Shown here piece by piece: positions 15,924 through 24,333 of a stretch of DNA of 27,811 nucleotides. This DNA comes from CAZBSE01 sp964578625 (lineage in GTDB: Bacteria > Actinomycetota > Humimicrobiia > Humimicrobiales > Humimicrobiaceae). The position numbers and the translations under genes are program-made. Position 1 is the stretch's first letter. Each line of letters starts with the position of its first letter. The notes below the pieces were generated by a model. It saw nothing but the letters and a program-made list of their open reading frames with translations, made no database searches and was not told the origin of the DNA. The stretch is taken from positions 1 through 27,811 of the forward strand of contig CAZODQ010000020.1 of the NCBI GenBank assembly GCA_964578625.1, in the 5' to 3' direction.

Positions 15924-15947
15924 ACTGTTTTGCCGGAGCAAAACAGT
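15924..15947. other. Perfect 10-bp hairpin between YtxH-like and copper genes
   Basis: ACTGTTTTGC, loop CGGA, GCAAAACAGT: a perfect 10-base-pair stem with a 4-base loop, 46 bases after the YtxH-like stop. No T-tract follows on either strand (the left flank is TTTCCCTTTT), so it is not a standard intrinsic terminator, though it could still stop or stabilise the YtxH transcript. Confidence 0.5.
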
Positions 15948-16002
15948 TCAGGATCATATCAGGTAGTGGTATTTATTATCTTTTCTGAAGTTTTCCTGTG
16001 TG

Positions 16003-16031
16003 TTTACGTAGTTAATATCATAATGTATAAT
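16003..16031 (+). promoter_or_regulatory. Promoter of the copper operon
   Basis: TTTACG (16003-16008) and a perfect TATAAT (16026-16031) are separated by exactly 17 bases. Transcription should start near 16038, about 88 bases before the chaperone ATG at 16126. It is one of the cleanest sigma-70-type promoters in the window. Confidence 0.55.
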
Positions 16032-16054
16032 AATATTAATATATATTAATATTA
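16031..16054. promoter_or_regulatory. Perfect 24-bp AT palindrome, possible operator
   Basis: The half-site TAATATTAATAT is followed directly by its exact reverse complement. The palindrome begins at the last base of the -10 box and covers the expected transcription start, which is a classic repressor position. It contains only A and T, so chance is a fair alternative. It does not look like CopY (TACAnnTGTA) or CsoR (G/C-rich) sites. Confidence 0.35.
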
Positions 16055-16125
16055 TTAATTAATGCAATATGTTTTTAAATGTTAATTATATGTCATTGTT
16101 AACGTATGGTAAGAAGGATAGTAAA

Positions 16126-16341
16126 ATGGCAGTAGTCAAGGAAACATATCCGGTCTTGGGGATTACCTGTGCGTCGTGTGTAAAAAAAATAGAAACGGTA
16201 CTTAATAAGACCAGTGGAGTTATCAGTGCCGCTGTAAATTTTGCAACAGAAAAAGTGACCATTGAATATGACAGGGATAAAATAGACCTGGATGAATTAC
16301 AGAAGACAATCAAAAAAATAGGCTATGAGCTTATAGTCTAG
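16126..16341 (+). CDS. copZ: CopZ-like copper chaperone (HMA domain)
   Basis: A 71-residue single heavy-metal-associated domain. The metal motif is GITCASC (C15 and C18 from this start; the usual Met before T is Ile), followed by the family pattern of Gly-Val...VNFATEKVTIEYD and an L..I.KIGYE ending. The ATG at 16126 is chosen over one at 16069 because AAGGA lies seven bases before it and the HMA fold begins at once. The longer version would add 19 residues without similarity. It precedes a copper ATPase that lacks its own N-terminal HMA domain, so it probably delivers Cu(I) to that pump. Confidence 0.85.
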   Translation: MAVVKETYPVLGITCASCVKKIETVLNKTSGVISAAVNFATEKVTIEYDRDKIDLDELQKTIKKIGYELIV

Positions 16342-16382
16342 AGTAACCTTAAGGCTTGTATATTGACATATAAAAGGAAGTA

Positions 16383-18425
16383 ATGGATCGGGAGATTAAA
16401 CTCACCTTAGAGGAGAGGAAGGAACTTGCAGAAAGAAGGATACAGAAAAAGCTTCTTCAAAAGCTGATTGTAGGAGCTTTTCTAGCAGTTGTAATATTGC
16501 TTTCTTCAATTAATTTAATTCCGGGGCTTTCCGCACTTTCGGATAAAATCAGGTATATTATAATTTTTGTTCTGGCCTGTCCCGTTCAAATATGGGTTGG
16601 TTCCCAATTCTATAGCGGTCTTGTAGTGGTTTTCAAATACAGGACTGCGGATATGAACACGCTTGTAGCGGTGGGGACACTATCTGCTTTTATTTACAGT
16701 ACTTTTGTGACTTTCTTTATAGACTTTTTAAAAAGTGCCAAAATAGAACCTCATATATACTTTGATACAGCGGCAATGATAATCGTTCTGATACTCCTGG
16801 GGAGATTTTTTGAAGCAAAAGCAAAGGGCAGGGCTTCGAATGCAATAAGGAATCTTATAAAACTTAGGTCAAAGACTGCAACGGCAATAGTAAACGGCAG
16901 AGAAAAGGAAATTGATGTAGATGAAGTCAAGGTCGGAGATATCATACTTGTAAAGCCCGGAGAGAAAATTCCTGTTGACGGTATTATAACAGAGGGCGGT
17001 TCTGCCGTGGATGAATCAATGGTCACTGGAGAATCAATACCTGTCGATAAGGAAAAAGGTGATAAAGTAATAGGAGCTACTATTAATAGTTCAGGAGCAT
17101 TTAAATTTAAGGCTACCAAAGTCGGTAAAGATACGGTTTTAAGTCAGATCATAAGACTTGTTGAAGAAGCTCAGGGATCTAAGGCTCCGATTCAGAGACT
17201 TGCAGATATTGTAGCCAGTTATTTTGTACCCACGGTTATAGGAGTAGCGGTAATCACTTTTATTGTCTGGTCTATATGGGGGCCAGAGCCTTCCATAACT
17301 TTTGCCCTGGTTAATTTCATATCAGTATTAATAATAGCCTGCCCCTGTGCTTTGGGACTCGCAACTCCAACAGCAATGGTTGTGGGCACTGGTAAGGGAG
17401 CAGAAAATGGGATATTGATAAAAGATGCCGCCAGTCTGGAGCTTGCTTATAAGTTAAATACTGTGGTATTTGACAAGACTGGCACCCTTACCAGAGGGGA
17501 ACCAGTAGTAACAGATATCATATTAAAAGAAAACGGTACTGTTAGGTCGGAGGAAGAACTGCTCAAGATCTCTGCAAGTTCTGAACTTCACTCCGAACAT
17601 CCGATAGGAAAGGCAATGGTCAGGAAAGCCAAAGAAAAGAAACTTAGATTGACAGAACCAAAAAATTTTAAGTCTATTGTCGGAAAAGGAATTTATGCTG
17701 AGATCAATAAAAGACAGGTATTGAAGGGAAATCAATCCTTGATGATCGAATACAACATACCCCTGGGTGATCTGGGAAAAAAAGCACAGGAGATTTCCAA
17801 TAAAGGAAAGACTCCTGTATTTGTTGCTGTGGACCGCAAAGCTGAGGGAATAATAGCAGTTGCAGACGGCCTGAAAGAGGATTCAAAGAAATATATTGAC
17901 AGATTGAAGGACCTGGGACTGGAAGTGATAATGATCACCGGGGATAATAGAAATACAGCAGCTGCGGTAGCCGGCAAATTAGGTATCCCGAGAGTATTAT
18001 CAGAAGTGCTTCCTGAGAACAAAGCCGATGAGATAAAAAGGATCCAATCAGAGGGTAAAGTGGTTGCAATGGTCGGAGATGGCATTAATGATGCTCCTGC
18101 CCTTGTCCAGGCTGATGTAGGTATAGCTATTGGGTCAGGTACTGATATAGCTATCCAATCAAGCTCTATTACTTTAATAAGGGGTGATATCAGGGGAGTC
18201 TTAGATTCTATACTGCTTTCAAAGAATACAATAAAGGTCATAAGGCAAAATCTTTTCTGGGCGTTTTTTTACAATACAATATTAATTCCTCTTGCTGCAG
18301 GAGTCCTGTATCCTGCGTTCGGGATTCTGATCAATCCCATATATGCTGCAGCGGCCATGGCATTAAGCAGTATTACTGTAGTTAGTAATTCACTTAGACT
18401 GAGAAGATTATCATTAAGCGGATAA
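16383..18425 (+). CDS. copA: Cu(I)-exporting P1B-type ATPase
   Basis: A 680-residue copper P-type ATPase. The first about 35 residues are a charged helix with no metal-binding domain, so the HMA role falls to the separate chaperone gene just upstream. The membrane metal site is C320-P-C322 in IACPCALGLATPT. Other motifs are TGES (about 221-224), the phosphorylated D364 in DKTGTLT, H406-P407 in SEHPIG, and GDGIND (565-570). The YN of FFYNT and M...SS of MALSS in the last membrane segments are those of Cu(I) class IB-1 pumps. The ATG has AAAGGAAG close upstream. The next gene begins within 10 bases of its stop, suggesting one operon. Confidence 0.93.
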   Translation: MDREIKLTLEERKELAERRIQKKLLQKLIVGAFLAVVILLSSINLIPGLSALSDKIRYIIIFVLACPVQIWVGSQFYSGLVVVFKYRTADMNTLVAVGTLSAFIYSTFVTFFIDFLKSAKIEPHIYFDTAAMIIVLILLGRFFEAKAKGRASNAIRNLIKLRSKTATAIVNGREKEIDVDEVKVGDIILVKPGEKIPVDGIITEGGSAVDESMVTGESIPVDKEKGDKVIGATINSSGAFKFKATKVGKDTVLSQIIRLVEEAQGSKAPIQRLADIVASYFVPTVIGVAVITFIVWSIWGPEPSITFALVNFISVLIIACPCALGLATPTAMVVGTGKGAENGILIKDAASLELAYKLNTVVFDKTGTLTRGEPVVTDIILKENGTVRSEEELLKISASSELHSEHPIGKAMVRKAKEKKLRLTEPKNFKSIVGKGIYAEINKRQVLKGNQSLMIEYNIPLGDLGKKAQEISNKGKTPVFVAVDRKAEGIIAVADGLKEDSKKYIDRLKDLGLEVIMITGDNRNTAAAVAGKLGIPRVLSEVLPENKADEIKRIQSEGKVVAMVGDGINDAPALVQADVGIAIGSGTDIAIQSSSITLIRGDIRGVLDSILLSKNTIKVIRQNLFWAFFYNTILIPLAAGVLYPAFGILINPIYAAAAMALSSITVVSNSLRLRRLSLSG

Positions 18426-18434
18426 TAGGGTGCT

Positions 18435-20117
18435 ATTATAAAAAAGAAAAATAAAATCATAATAATAGGTGCAATTTCGGCAGGTACTTCTGCTGCTGCG
18501 AAGATAAGAAGAAAAAGCGAAGATGCGGAGATAGTGATTTATGAAAGGGACAGGTATATATCTTATGGGACCTGCGGCCTCCCGTATTTTGTATCTGGAA
18601 AAATCAAAAATATTGAAAGACTGATTATCAATACCAAAGATTTTTTTGAAAAAAGATTTAATTTAAAAGTCAATATTCTCCACGAAGTCACAAAAATAGA
18701 ACCCGAAAAGGGAATAGTGCATATAAGAGATCTAAAGACGGGAAGGCAGTTTGAAGATAATTTTGACAATCTTATAATTACCACGGGGTCTATTCCCGTA
18801 AAATTAAAATTCAATGAAAAGCTTCTTAAAAACGCTTTTGCCCTAAAGACTATTGATGATGCTGTCAGTCTAAAAAAATACATAGATGAACTGGAACCAC
18901 GGAGCGGTAAAAAGGCTGTATCTATCATAGGCGGCGGTTTTATAGGTCTCGAGCTTCTTGAGGCATTTCTGGAAAGGGATTATAAGGTAAATATTATTGA
19001 AAAGACATCGCAGATACTTCCTATGTTTGATAGTGAGATAGTCGAATACCTAGATAATTACCTGGTAGAAAAGGGATTAAGTATATATAAAGAAGATGAA
19101 GTAACAGATTTTATGATGGACAGCGGCGGAAATGCTAAATCTTTAAAAACTTTAAATGGCAGGGTCATAAAGCAGGATATGGTAATTTTTGGGATAGGCA
19201 CAAAACCCAATGTAAAACTGGCCCGGGATTGCGGCATAAAAATAGGAAAGTCGGGTGCAATAGCAGTAGATGAATTTATGAGGACAAATTTTAAAAATAT
19301 TTACGCAGCCGGGGATTGCTGTGAGTGTAAAAACCTGCTGAGCGGAGAAAAACGCCCTTATAACCTGGCTTCTATTGCAAGCAGGCAGGGAAGGACTGCC
19401 GGATATAATGCTGCCGGAGGTAATATGAAGTTTCCCGGGAGCACAGTCTCATCTATAATAAAGGTACTGGATGTCGCGGTCGCAAAGACCGGTTTAAGTT
19501 ATAAAGAAGCTATAGAAATGGGTATAAATGCGGATTTTATAGAGACTCATTTTGGATCGCATTCCGGATACTACCCAGGTTCCGAAATGATGCATATGAT
19601 GACTATTTTTAACAAGTCCAGCGGCAGGGTACTTGGCTTCCAGGCCATAGGAAAAAGCGGGGTGGATAAGAAAGTAGATGTAGTTTCAACAGCCATAAGA
19701 GGTAATCTAAAAATACAGGAGCTTGCTAATCTCGACCTTGGATACCAGCCTGCATATGGTTCTGTCAAGGATCCCATAAATATGCTGGGAATGATAACCG
19801 AGAATATGGCCAGTGGTGAGCTGGAATTTATTCATATAAAAGGACTAATAGAAAAACAGAAAAACAAGAAAGATATGACCATCCTGGATGTCAGAACTAA
19901 AAGAGAATATGAAAAAGGGCATATCGAGGGATCCTTATTGATATATATCAATGAATTGAGAGAAAATCTTGATAGACTTGATAAAGACAGGCAGATAATA
20001 ATATATTGTGAAACTGATTACAGGGCTTATCTGGGATTGAGGATACTTAAAAATGCCGGGTTTAAGAATGTAAAACTCCTGAACGGCTCTTACCTCAGCT
20101 GGGAAAGAAAGATTTAG
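18435..20117 (+). CDS. CoA-disulfide/persulfide reductase with rhodanese domain, non-standard start
   Basis: An FAD- and NAD(P)H-dependent flavoprotein (about 560 residues) of the CoA-disulfide reductase/rhodanese type, which reduces CoA disulfide, CoA persulfide or polysulfide. It has the FAD-binding strand KIIIIGAISAGTSAAAK, the redox Cys47 in SYGTCGLPYF, an NAD(P)-binding SIIGGGFIGLE, the AAGDCCE FAD motif, and a C-terminal rhodanese domain (about 475-560) with catalytic Cys525 in YCETDYRAY. No ATG, GTG or TTG precedes the FAD motif in frame: the frame opens after TAG at 18426-18428 and offers only ATT (18435) or ATA (18438) behind AGGG. The first GTG (18534) would delete the FAD-binding strand, so I place the start at the ATT/ATA. 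Directly downstream of copA. Confidence 0.85.
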   Translation: MIKKKNKIIIIGAISAGTSAAAKIRRKSEDAEIVIYERDRYISYGTCGLPYFVSGKIKNIERLIINTKDFFEKRFNLKVNILHEVTKIEPEKGIVHIRDLKTGRQFEDNFDNLIITTGSIPVKLKFNEKLLKNAFALKTIDDAVSLKKYIDELEPRSGKKAVSIIGGGFIGLELLEAFLERDYKVNIIEKTSQILPMFDSEIVEYLDNYLVEKGLSIYKEDEVTDFMMDSGGNAKSLKTLNGRVIKQDMVIFGIGTKPNVKLARDCGIKIGKSGAIAVDEFMRTNFKNIYAAGDCCECKNLLSGEKRPYNLASIASRQGRTAGYNAAGGNMKFPGSTVSSIIKVLDVAVAKTGLSYKEAIEMGINADFIETHFGSHSGYYPGSEMMHMMTIFNKSSGRVLGFQAIGKSGVDKKVDVVSTAIRGNLKIQELANLDLGYQPAYGSVKDPINMLGMITENMASGELEFIHIKGLIEKQKNKKDMTILDVRTKREYEKGHIEGSLLIYINELRENLDRLDKDRQIIIYCETDYRAYLGLRILKNAGFKNVKLLNGSYLSWERKI

Positions 20118-20119
20118 CA

Positions 20120-21400
20120 TCAGAAGTTTTTTAGTCTATAGGTAGTTACTTTTACAAATTGTATGATTATAAGTCCGCTGATAAGGAAAAACAGCGTACT
20201 AAGCAGTGCTATTCTCTGGCTTTTGGTAAAATAGGATATTACCCCGAAAGCGATAGGCCCTATTATTGCAGACATCTTGCCGCTCATGGAGTAAAAGCCA
20301 AAAAATTCAGCTTCATTATCCAGAGGTATGAGGAAAGTCATGAGACTTCTGCTCGCTATCAAGGTCGATCCCGTACAAATAGCGGCTAATATATAACCTG
20401 TGTAAAACACTGCTTTTATGTTAAAAAAAGTAACCATCAGTATTATCAAGACCCATAGACTCAAAGTTAAGGTAATGGTCACTTTTGGGCCTATCCTGTC
20501 TGTCAGCCAGCCGAAAAAGATCGAACTTATAATAGTGGGTATATGTCCCAGTATAAAAAGAATTGTTATTTCGAGCAGCCCGAGATTCAGAGTATTTTTT
20601 GCATATATGGCTACATAGAGAGCCAAAATGGAGAAAGCATTGCTGAAGAGAAAATACGCGATTAAAAATTTTGTAAGATTTTTATGCTTTTTTATATTCT
20701 TTAGAGTACGCGCCAGTTTTCTGAATCCGTATGAGATATAGGAGGTTTTGATTTTTATGGTTTTTACAGCTGGAGAATCCTTAAGCAGTATAAAGGACGG
20801 AATTGAAAAAATCAGAAAGAACAGGCAGGTAATAATAAAGGTAATTTTAATATTTGAAAGATTTGAAGGCTCAAGCCCTCCTCTTACCAGGGGATAGATA
20901 AGAATCAAGATCAAAAAACCTCCTAAGTATCCGATTGAAAAGCCAAAACCGGATATCATCCCTGTGTTTTTTTTAGAGGATAGCTGAGGCAGAAATGCGT
21001 TATAAAACATCATTGAAGTCTGATAAAAGACATTGGCTATTATAAAAAGGATTACAGCCTGGGCGACCATTCCGCTTTTTAGAAAATACAGCAGTAAACT
21101 GAAAAAGATACATGCTACAGTAAGAGCGGTCAAAAATTTATTTTTAGATCTTGAAGTATCTGCGATTGCTCCTAATACGGGCGCCAGAAAGGATGTGATT
21201 ATCATGGAAACACCGCCGGCGATCCCCCACATGAGATCCCCAAAATTCTGAGGATAAACTCCTGGAGTGACTATTACATTGGTAAAATATATCGGAAAGA
21301 TTATGGTGATTACCACCACTGCAAATGAGGTATTGGCAAGGTCATAAAGAGCCCATGAAATAACAGGAGCTTTAAAAAGTGTTCTAATGTTTTCTTTCAA
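20120..21400 (-). CDS. MFS transporter, UMF1/Atg22-like
   Basis: A 426-residue integral membrane protein of the major facilitator superfamily, closest in style to the UMF1 (Atg22-like) group: PVISWALYDLANTSFAVVV near the N-terminus is characteristic, as is the DR-G loop FFGWLTDRIGPK between transmembrane helices. About 11-12 membrane helices can be counted. The substrate is unknown; yeast Atg22 exports amino acids, but bacterial members are mostly uncharacterised. It converges on the reductase gene with only two bases between the stops, and no intrinsic terminator is visible between them. It is divergent from the oxidoreductase operon. Confidence 0.87.
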   Translation of the reverse strand: MKENIRTLFKAPVISWALYDLANTSFAVVVITIIFPIYFTNVIVTPGVYPQNFGDLMWGIAGGVSMIITSFLAPVLGAIADTSRSKNKFLTALTVACIFFSLLLYFLKSGMVAQAVILFIIANVFYQTSMMFYNAFLPQLSSKKNTGMISGFGFSIGYLGGFLILILIYPLVRGGLEPSNLSNIKITFIITCLFFLIFSIPSFILLKDSPAVKTIKIKTSYISYGFRKLARTLKNIKKHKNLTKFLIAYFLFSNAFSILALYVAIYAKNTLNLGLLEITILFILGHIPTIISSIFFGWLTDRIGPKVTITLTLSLWVLIILMVTFFNIKAVFYTGYILAAICTGSTLIASRSLMTFLIPLDNEAEFFGFYSMSGKMSAIIGPIAFGVISYFTKSQRIALLSTLFFLISGLIIIQFVKVTTYRLKNF

Positions 21401-21551
21401 AACTTTTTTTGCATCTATTTTTTTTTATAAAAAGCTTAGACTTATTATCTTAAAATAGCCGTAATTTTGCTATAGAAATTATTAATTTTATGAATTAATA
21501 ATATAAAAATTATTCCAGGGAATATAGGCCGTAACAGGTCTTTTTAAATAG

Positions 21552-21580
21552 TTGCAAATAAGTTAGCTGGGTAATATCAT
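21552..21580 (+). promoter_or_regulatory. Promoter of the 2-oxoacid oxidoreductase operon
   Basis: TTGCAA (21552-21557) and TATCAT (21575-21580) are separated by 17 bases, 37 bases before the GTG start at 21618. AAGGA lies six bases before that start. Confidence 0.4.
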
Positions 21581-21617
21581 TATATTCAAAGGTAATTTGA
21601 GAATTTAAGGAACTTAA

Positions 21618-23351
21618 GTGAAAGTTTCAAATCTAACTTGGAAGATTGGCGGGGAAGCCGGTTATGGAATAATGTCCACAGGGGCTATTTTTTCAAAGAT
21701 CTTTACCAAGAAAGGATATTTTGTCATTGACAATAACGAGTATCCTTCCCTTATAAGAGGCGGACATAATAATTATACGGTACGCGTAAGTTCAAATCAG
21801 ATTTTTTCTATTAATAAGGACATCAATATTTTAGTAGCTCTAAATGAGGATACTGTCAGTCTTCATCAGGAAGAGGTGACATATGGCGGATATATCATTT
21901 ATGATGAAAATGTTTGTGATATTAAAGATATAAAGAGGGCAAGAAAAGATATCAATTATGTAATGGTGCCCTTCTCTAAAATAATTTCAGAACTGGGAGC
22001 TCCAAAAGTAATGATCAATAATATTTCACTGGGAGCTTCGGTCGCCCTGTTGAATTATGATCTGGAAGTACTGAAAAGTGCGATAAAGGATATTTTTAGC
22101 AGGAAAGGACCCGAGATTGTTGATTTAAATATAAGATCGTCTGAGCTGGGATATAAATATATAAAAGAAAAATTAAAAATAACATCTTATGAACTGGAAA
22201 TAGTGAACCCGGTGGGTAAAATGCTTCTTACGGGTAATGATGCAGTCTTTTTAGGAGCAGTAAGAGCAGGATGTAAATTTTATGCAGCTTATCCCATGAC
22301 TCCTTCTTCATCGATACTTCACTCATTTGCCTCAGCAGAAGGAGATTATAATATTGTGACCAAGCATGCTGAAGATGAAATAGCAGTAATAAATATGGCA
22401 GTAGGTGCTTCTTTTGCAGGTGTAAGGTCAATGGTAGCGACATCCGGGGGCGGATTTTCGCTTATGAATGAAGGGATAAGCAGTGCTGCAATGACTGAAA
22501 CCCCTGTAGTTATTGTATTATGTCAAAGGCCTGCCCCTGCTACCGGTTTGCCTACATGGACTGAGCAGGGAGATATGTTATTTGCAGTTCATGCATCTCA
22601 CGGTGAGTTTTTGAGGGTTGTAATAGCGCCTGGCGATCCTGAGGAGTGCTTTTATCTTACGGGAAAGGCATTTAATCTTGCAGATAAATACCAGATTCCG
22701 GTCATTATAATGCTGGATAAATATTTATCCGAGAGCCATTTTTCATATGAAAAATTTGATTTTAAAAAAATATCTGTTGATAGAGGAAAGTTGATAGTCA
22801 CAAACAAAGGTATAAGCGGTGAATATAAGAGGTATTCCAATACTGAAGACGGTGTTTCCCCAAGAGTGATAGCCGGATTAGAAAAAGGGGTTCATATAGC
22901 CAATAGTGATGAACATGATGAAAAAGGGTATTCTGAAGAAAGCGCTTATAATAGAAAAACAATGGTAGATAAGAGGTTCAGAAAAATAAAGAAGTTAATT
23001 GAAGAGATCCCTCCTCCAAGAATTTACGGTCCTACGGATGCAGAGATCACTATCTGGAGCTGGGGTTCCTGTAAAGGGCCTATTCTTGAGGCCATGGGGA
23101 TATTAAATCAAAAAGAGAAGAAGGTAAATCTGGTTCACTTCACCTTTCTTTATCCATTCGATAGTGAATCTATTGAAGGGATTATTGAAGAAAGCAATAA
23201 AAATGTAGTGGTCGAGAATAATAAAACATCACAGCTGTCAAAAATAATAATGATGAATACCGGCCATAGAATAAAAAATAAGATATTAAAATACAGCGGG
23301 AGACAATTTCTTCCTGGAGAGATAATAAGCGGTATTGAGAAAATAGAGTAA
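21618..23351 (+). CDS. korA: 2-oxoacid:ferredoxin oxidoreductase, alpha subunit (gamma-alpha fusion)
   Basis: A 577-residue subunit of a ferredoxin-dependent 2-oxoacid oxidoreductase, which oxidatively decarboxylates a 2-oxoacid to an acyl-CoA. The N-terminal about 190 residues are the gamma-type domain (GEAGYGIMSTG, SLIRGGHNNYTVRV). The rest is the alpha domain, starting near GNDAVFLGAVRAG with AAYPMTPSSSIL and EDEIAVINMAVGAS, through the C-terminal domain II. GTG start with AAGGA at good spacing. The gamma-alpha fusion with a separate beta subunit is the two-subunit KorAB type. The substrate (2-oxoglutarate, pyruvate or branched-chain) cannot be fixed, so the symbol is a class label. Confidence 0.9.
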   Translation: MKVSNLTWKIGGEAGYGIMSTGAIFSKIFTKKGYFVIDNNEYPSLIRGGHNNYTVRVSSNQIFSINKDINILVALNEDTVSLHQEEVTYGGYIIYDENVCDIKDIKRARKDINYVMVPFSKIISELGAPKVMINNISLGASVALLNYDLEVLKSAIKDIFSRKGPEIVDLNIRSSELGYKYIKEKLKITSYELEIVNPVGKMLLTGNDAVFLGAVRAGCKFYAAYPMTPSSSILHSFASAEGDYNIVTKHAEDEIAVINMAVGASFAGVRSMVATSGGGFSLMNEGISSAAMTETPVVIVLCQRPAPATGLPTWTEQGDMLFAVHASHGEFLRVVIAPGDPEECFYLTGKAFNLADKYQIPVIIMLDKYLSESHFSYEKFDFKKISVDRGKLIVTNKGISGEYKRYSNTEDGVSPRVIAGLEKGVHIANSDEHDEKGYSEESAYNRKTMVDKRFRKIKKLIEEIPPPRIYGPTDAEITIWSWGSCKGPILEAMGILNQKEKKVNLVHFTFLYPFDSESIEGIIEESNKNVVVENNKTSQLSKIIMMNTGHRIKNKILKYSGRQFLPGEIISGIEKIE

Positions 23352-23410
23352 AGATCTTAATTTTTGCTATAATACAGGGTCCTGCTGAGTAGTGAAGGGA
23401 TATAAGTAAG

Positions 23411-24298
23411 ATTAAAAATAAGTCTTCAAAAGAGAAATATATTTTAAAACCTGGTGATTTTAACACTGAAAGAAAGCCTACATGGTGTCTTGGCTGTGGA
23501 AATTACGGGATATGGAATTCGCTAAAGAAAACATTTGTAAAGCTTTGTCTTATGCCTCATGAAATACTGGTAGTCTACGGCATCGGTTGTTCGGGCAATG
23601 GTTCTAATTTTATAAGAACATATGCATTTCATGCTTTGCATGGGAGAGCACTTCCGGTGGCTACTGGGGCAAAACTGGCAAATCATAAGTTGAATGTAAT
23701 AATAATGGGTGGAGATGGAGACGGTGCTGGTATTGGTGGAAATCACTTTATACACACCTGCAGAAGAAATATCAATATGACTTATCTAATGCATAATAAT
23801 AAAGTTTACGGCCTTACTACCGGGCAGACTTCTCCAACAAGCGATAAGGGCTTTAAGACCAAATCAACACCATACGGAGTACTGGAAGAGCCTATCAATC
23901 CTGTCATGCTGGCTCTGGCAGCAGGAGCAACTTATGTAGCAAGAGGTTTCTCAGGGAATACCCGACATTTGATGGAAATAATAAGAAAAGCAATAAAACA
24001 TGAAGGATTTTCCTTTGTAGATATACTGCAGCCATGTGTGACTTTTAACAAACAGAATACGTATGATTTTTATAGGGAGAGAATATACGACCTGGATGAG
24101 ATAAAAGATTATGATAAGAGCAGTCTGAATGAGGCAATGAAAAAAGCAATAGAAGAAGAGAAGATACCTGTGGGGATTTTTTACCAGGTAAAGAAACCGG
24201 TCTATGAGAGTGGGCTGAAACAGATAGAGAGGAAACCGCTGGTAGATCACATAATAACAGATGTGGATATTAATAAACTTTTAAATAACTATTACTGA
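23411..24298 (+). CDS. korB: 2-oxoacid:ferredoxin oxidoreductase, beta subunit, non-standard start
   Basis: The thiamine-diphosphate-binding beta subunit, about 295 residues. Near the N-terminus lies WCLGCGNYGIW (C26 and C29 if counted from ATT), then GIGCSGNGSNF, HGRALPVATGAKLAN, the ThDP motif GGDGDGAGIGGNHF, and GLTTGQTSPTS. The first ATG, at 23552, would remove the conserved WCLGCGNYG segment, so it cannot be the start. Upstream in frame, after TGA at 23393-23395, only ATA (23402) and ATT (23411) occur; ATT has AAGGGA ten bases before it. It lies 59 bases after korA. A perfect extended -10 (TGCTATAAT, 23365-23373) in that gap could give a separate transcript. Confidence 0.88.
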   Translation: MKNKSSKEKYILKPGDFNTERKPTWCLGCGNYGIWNSLKKTFVKLCLMPHEILVVYGIGCSGNGSNFIRTYAFHALHGRALPVATGAKLANHKLNVIIMGGDGDGAGIGGNHFIHTCRRNINMTYLMHNNKVYGLTTGQTSPTSDKGFKTKSTPYGVLEEPINPVMLALAAGATYVARGFSGNTRHLMEIIRKAIKHEGFSFVDILQPCVTFNKQNTYDFYRERIYDLDEIKDYDKSSLNEAMKKAIEEEKIPVGIFYQVKKPVYESGLKQIERKPLVDHIITDVDINKLLNNYY

Positions 24299-24333
24299 TA
24301 TATTGTTATCTTTTATTGGAATAGAACTTATCA

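Noticed and set aside
16069..16125. Longer start for the copper chaperone at 16069
   Set aside because: It adds 19 residues outside the HMA domain and lacks a ribosome binding site, while 16126 has AAGGA at seven bases.
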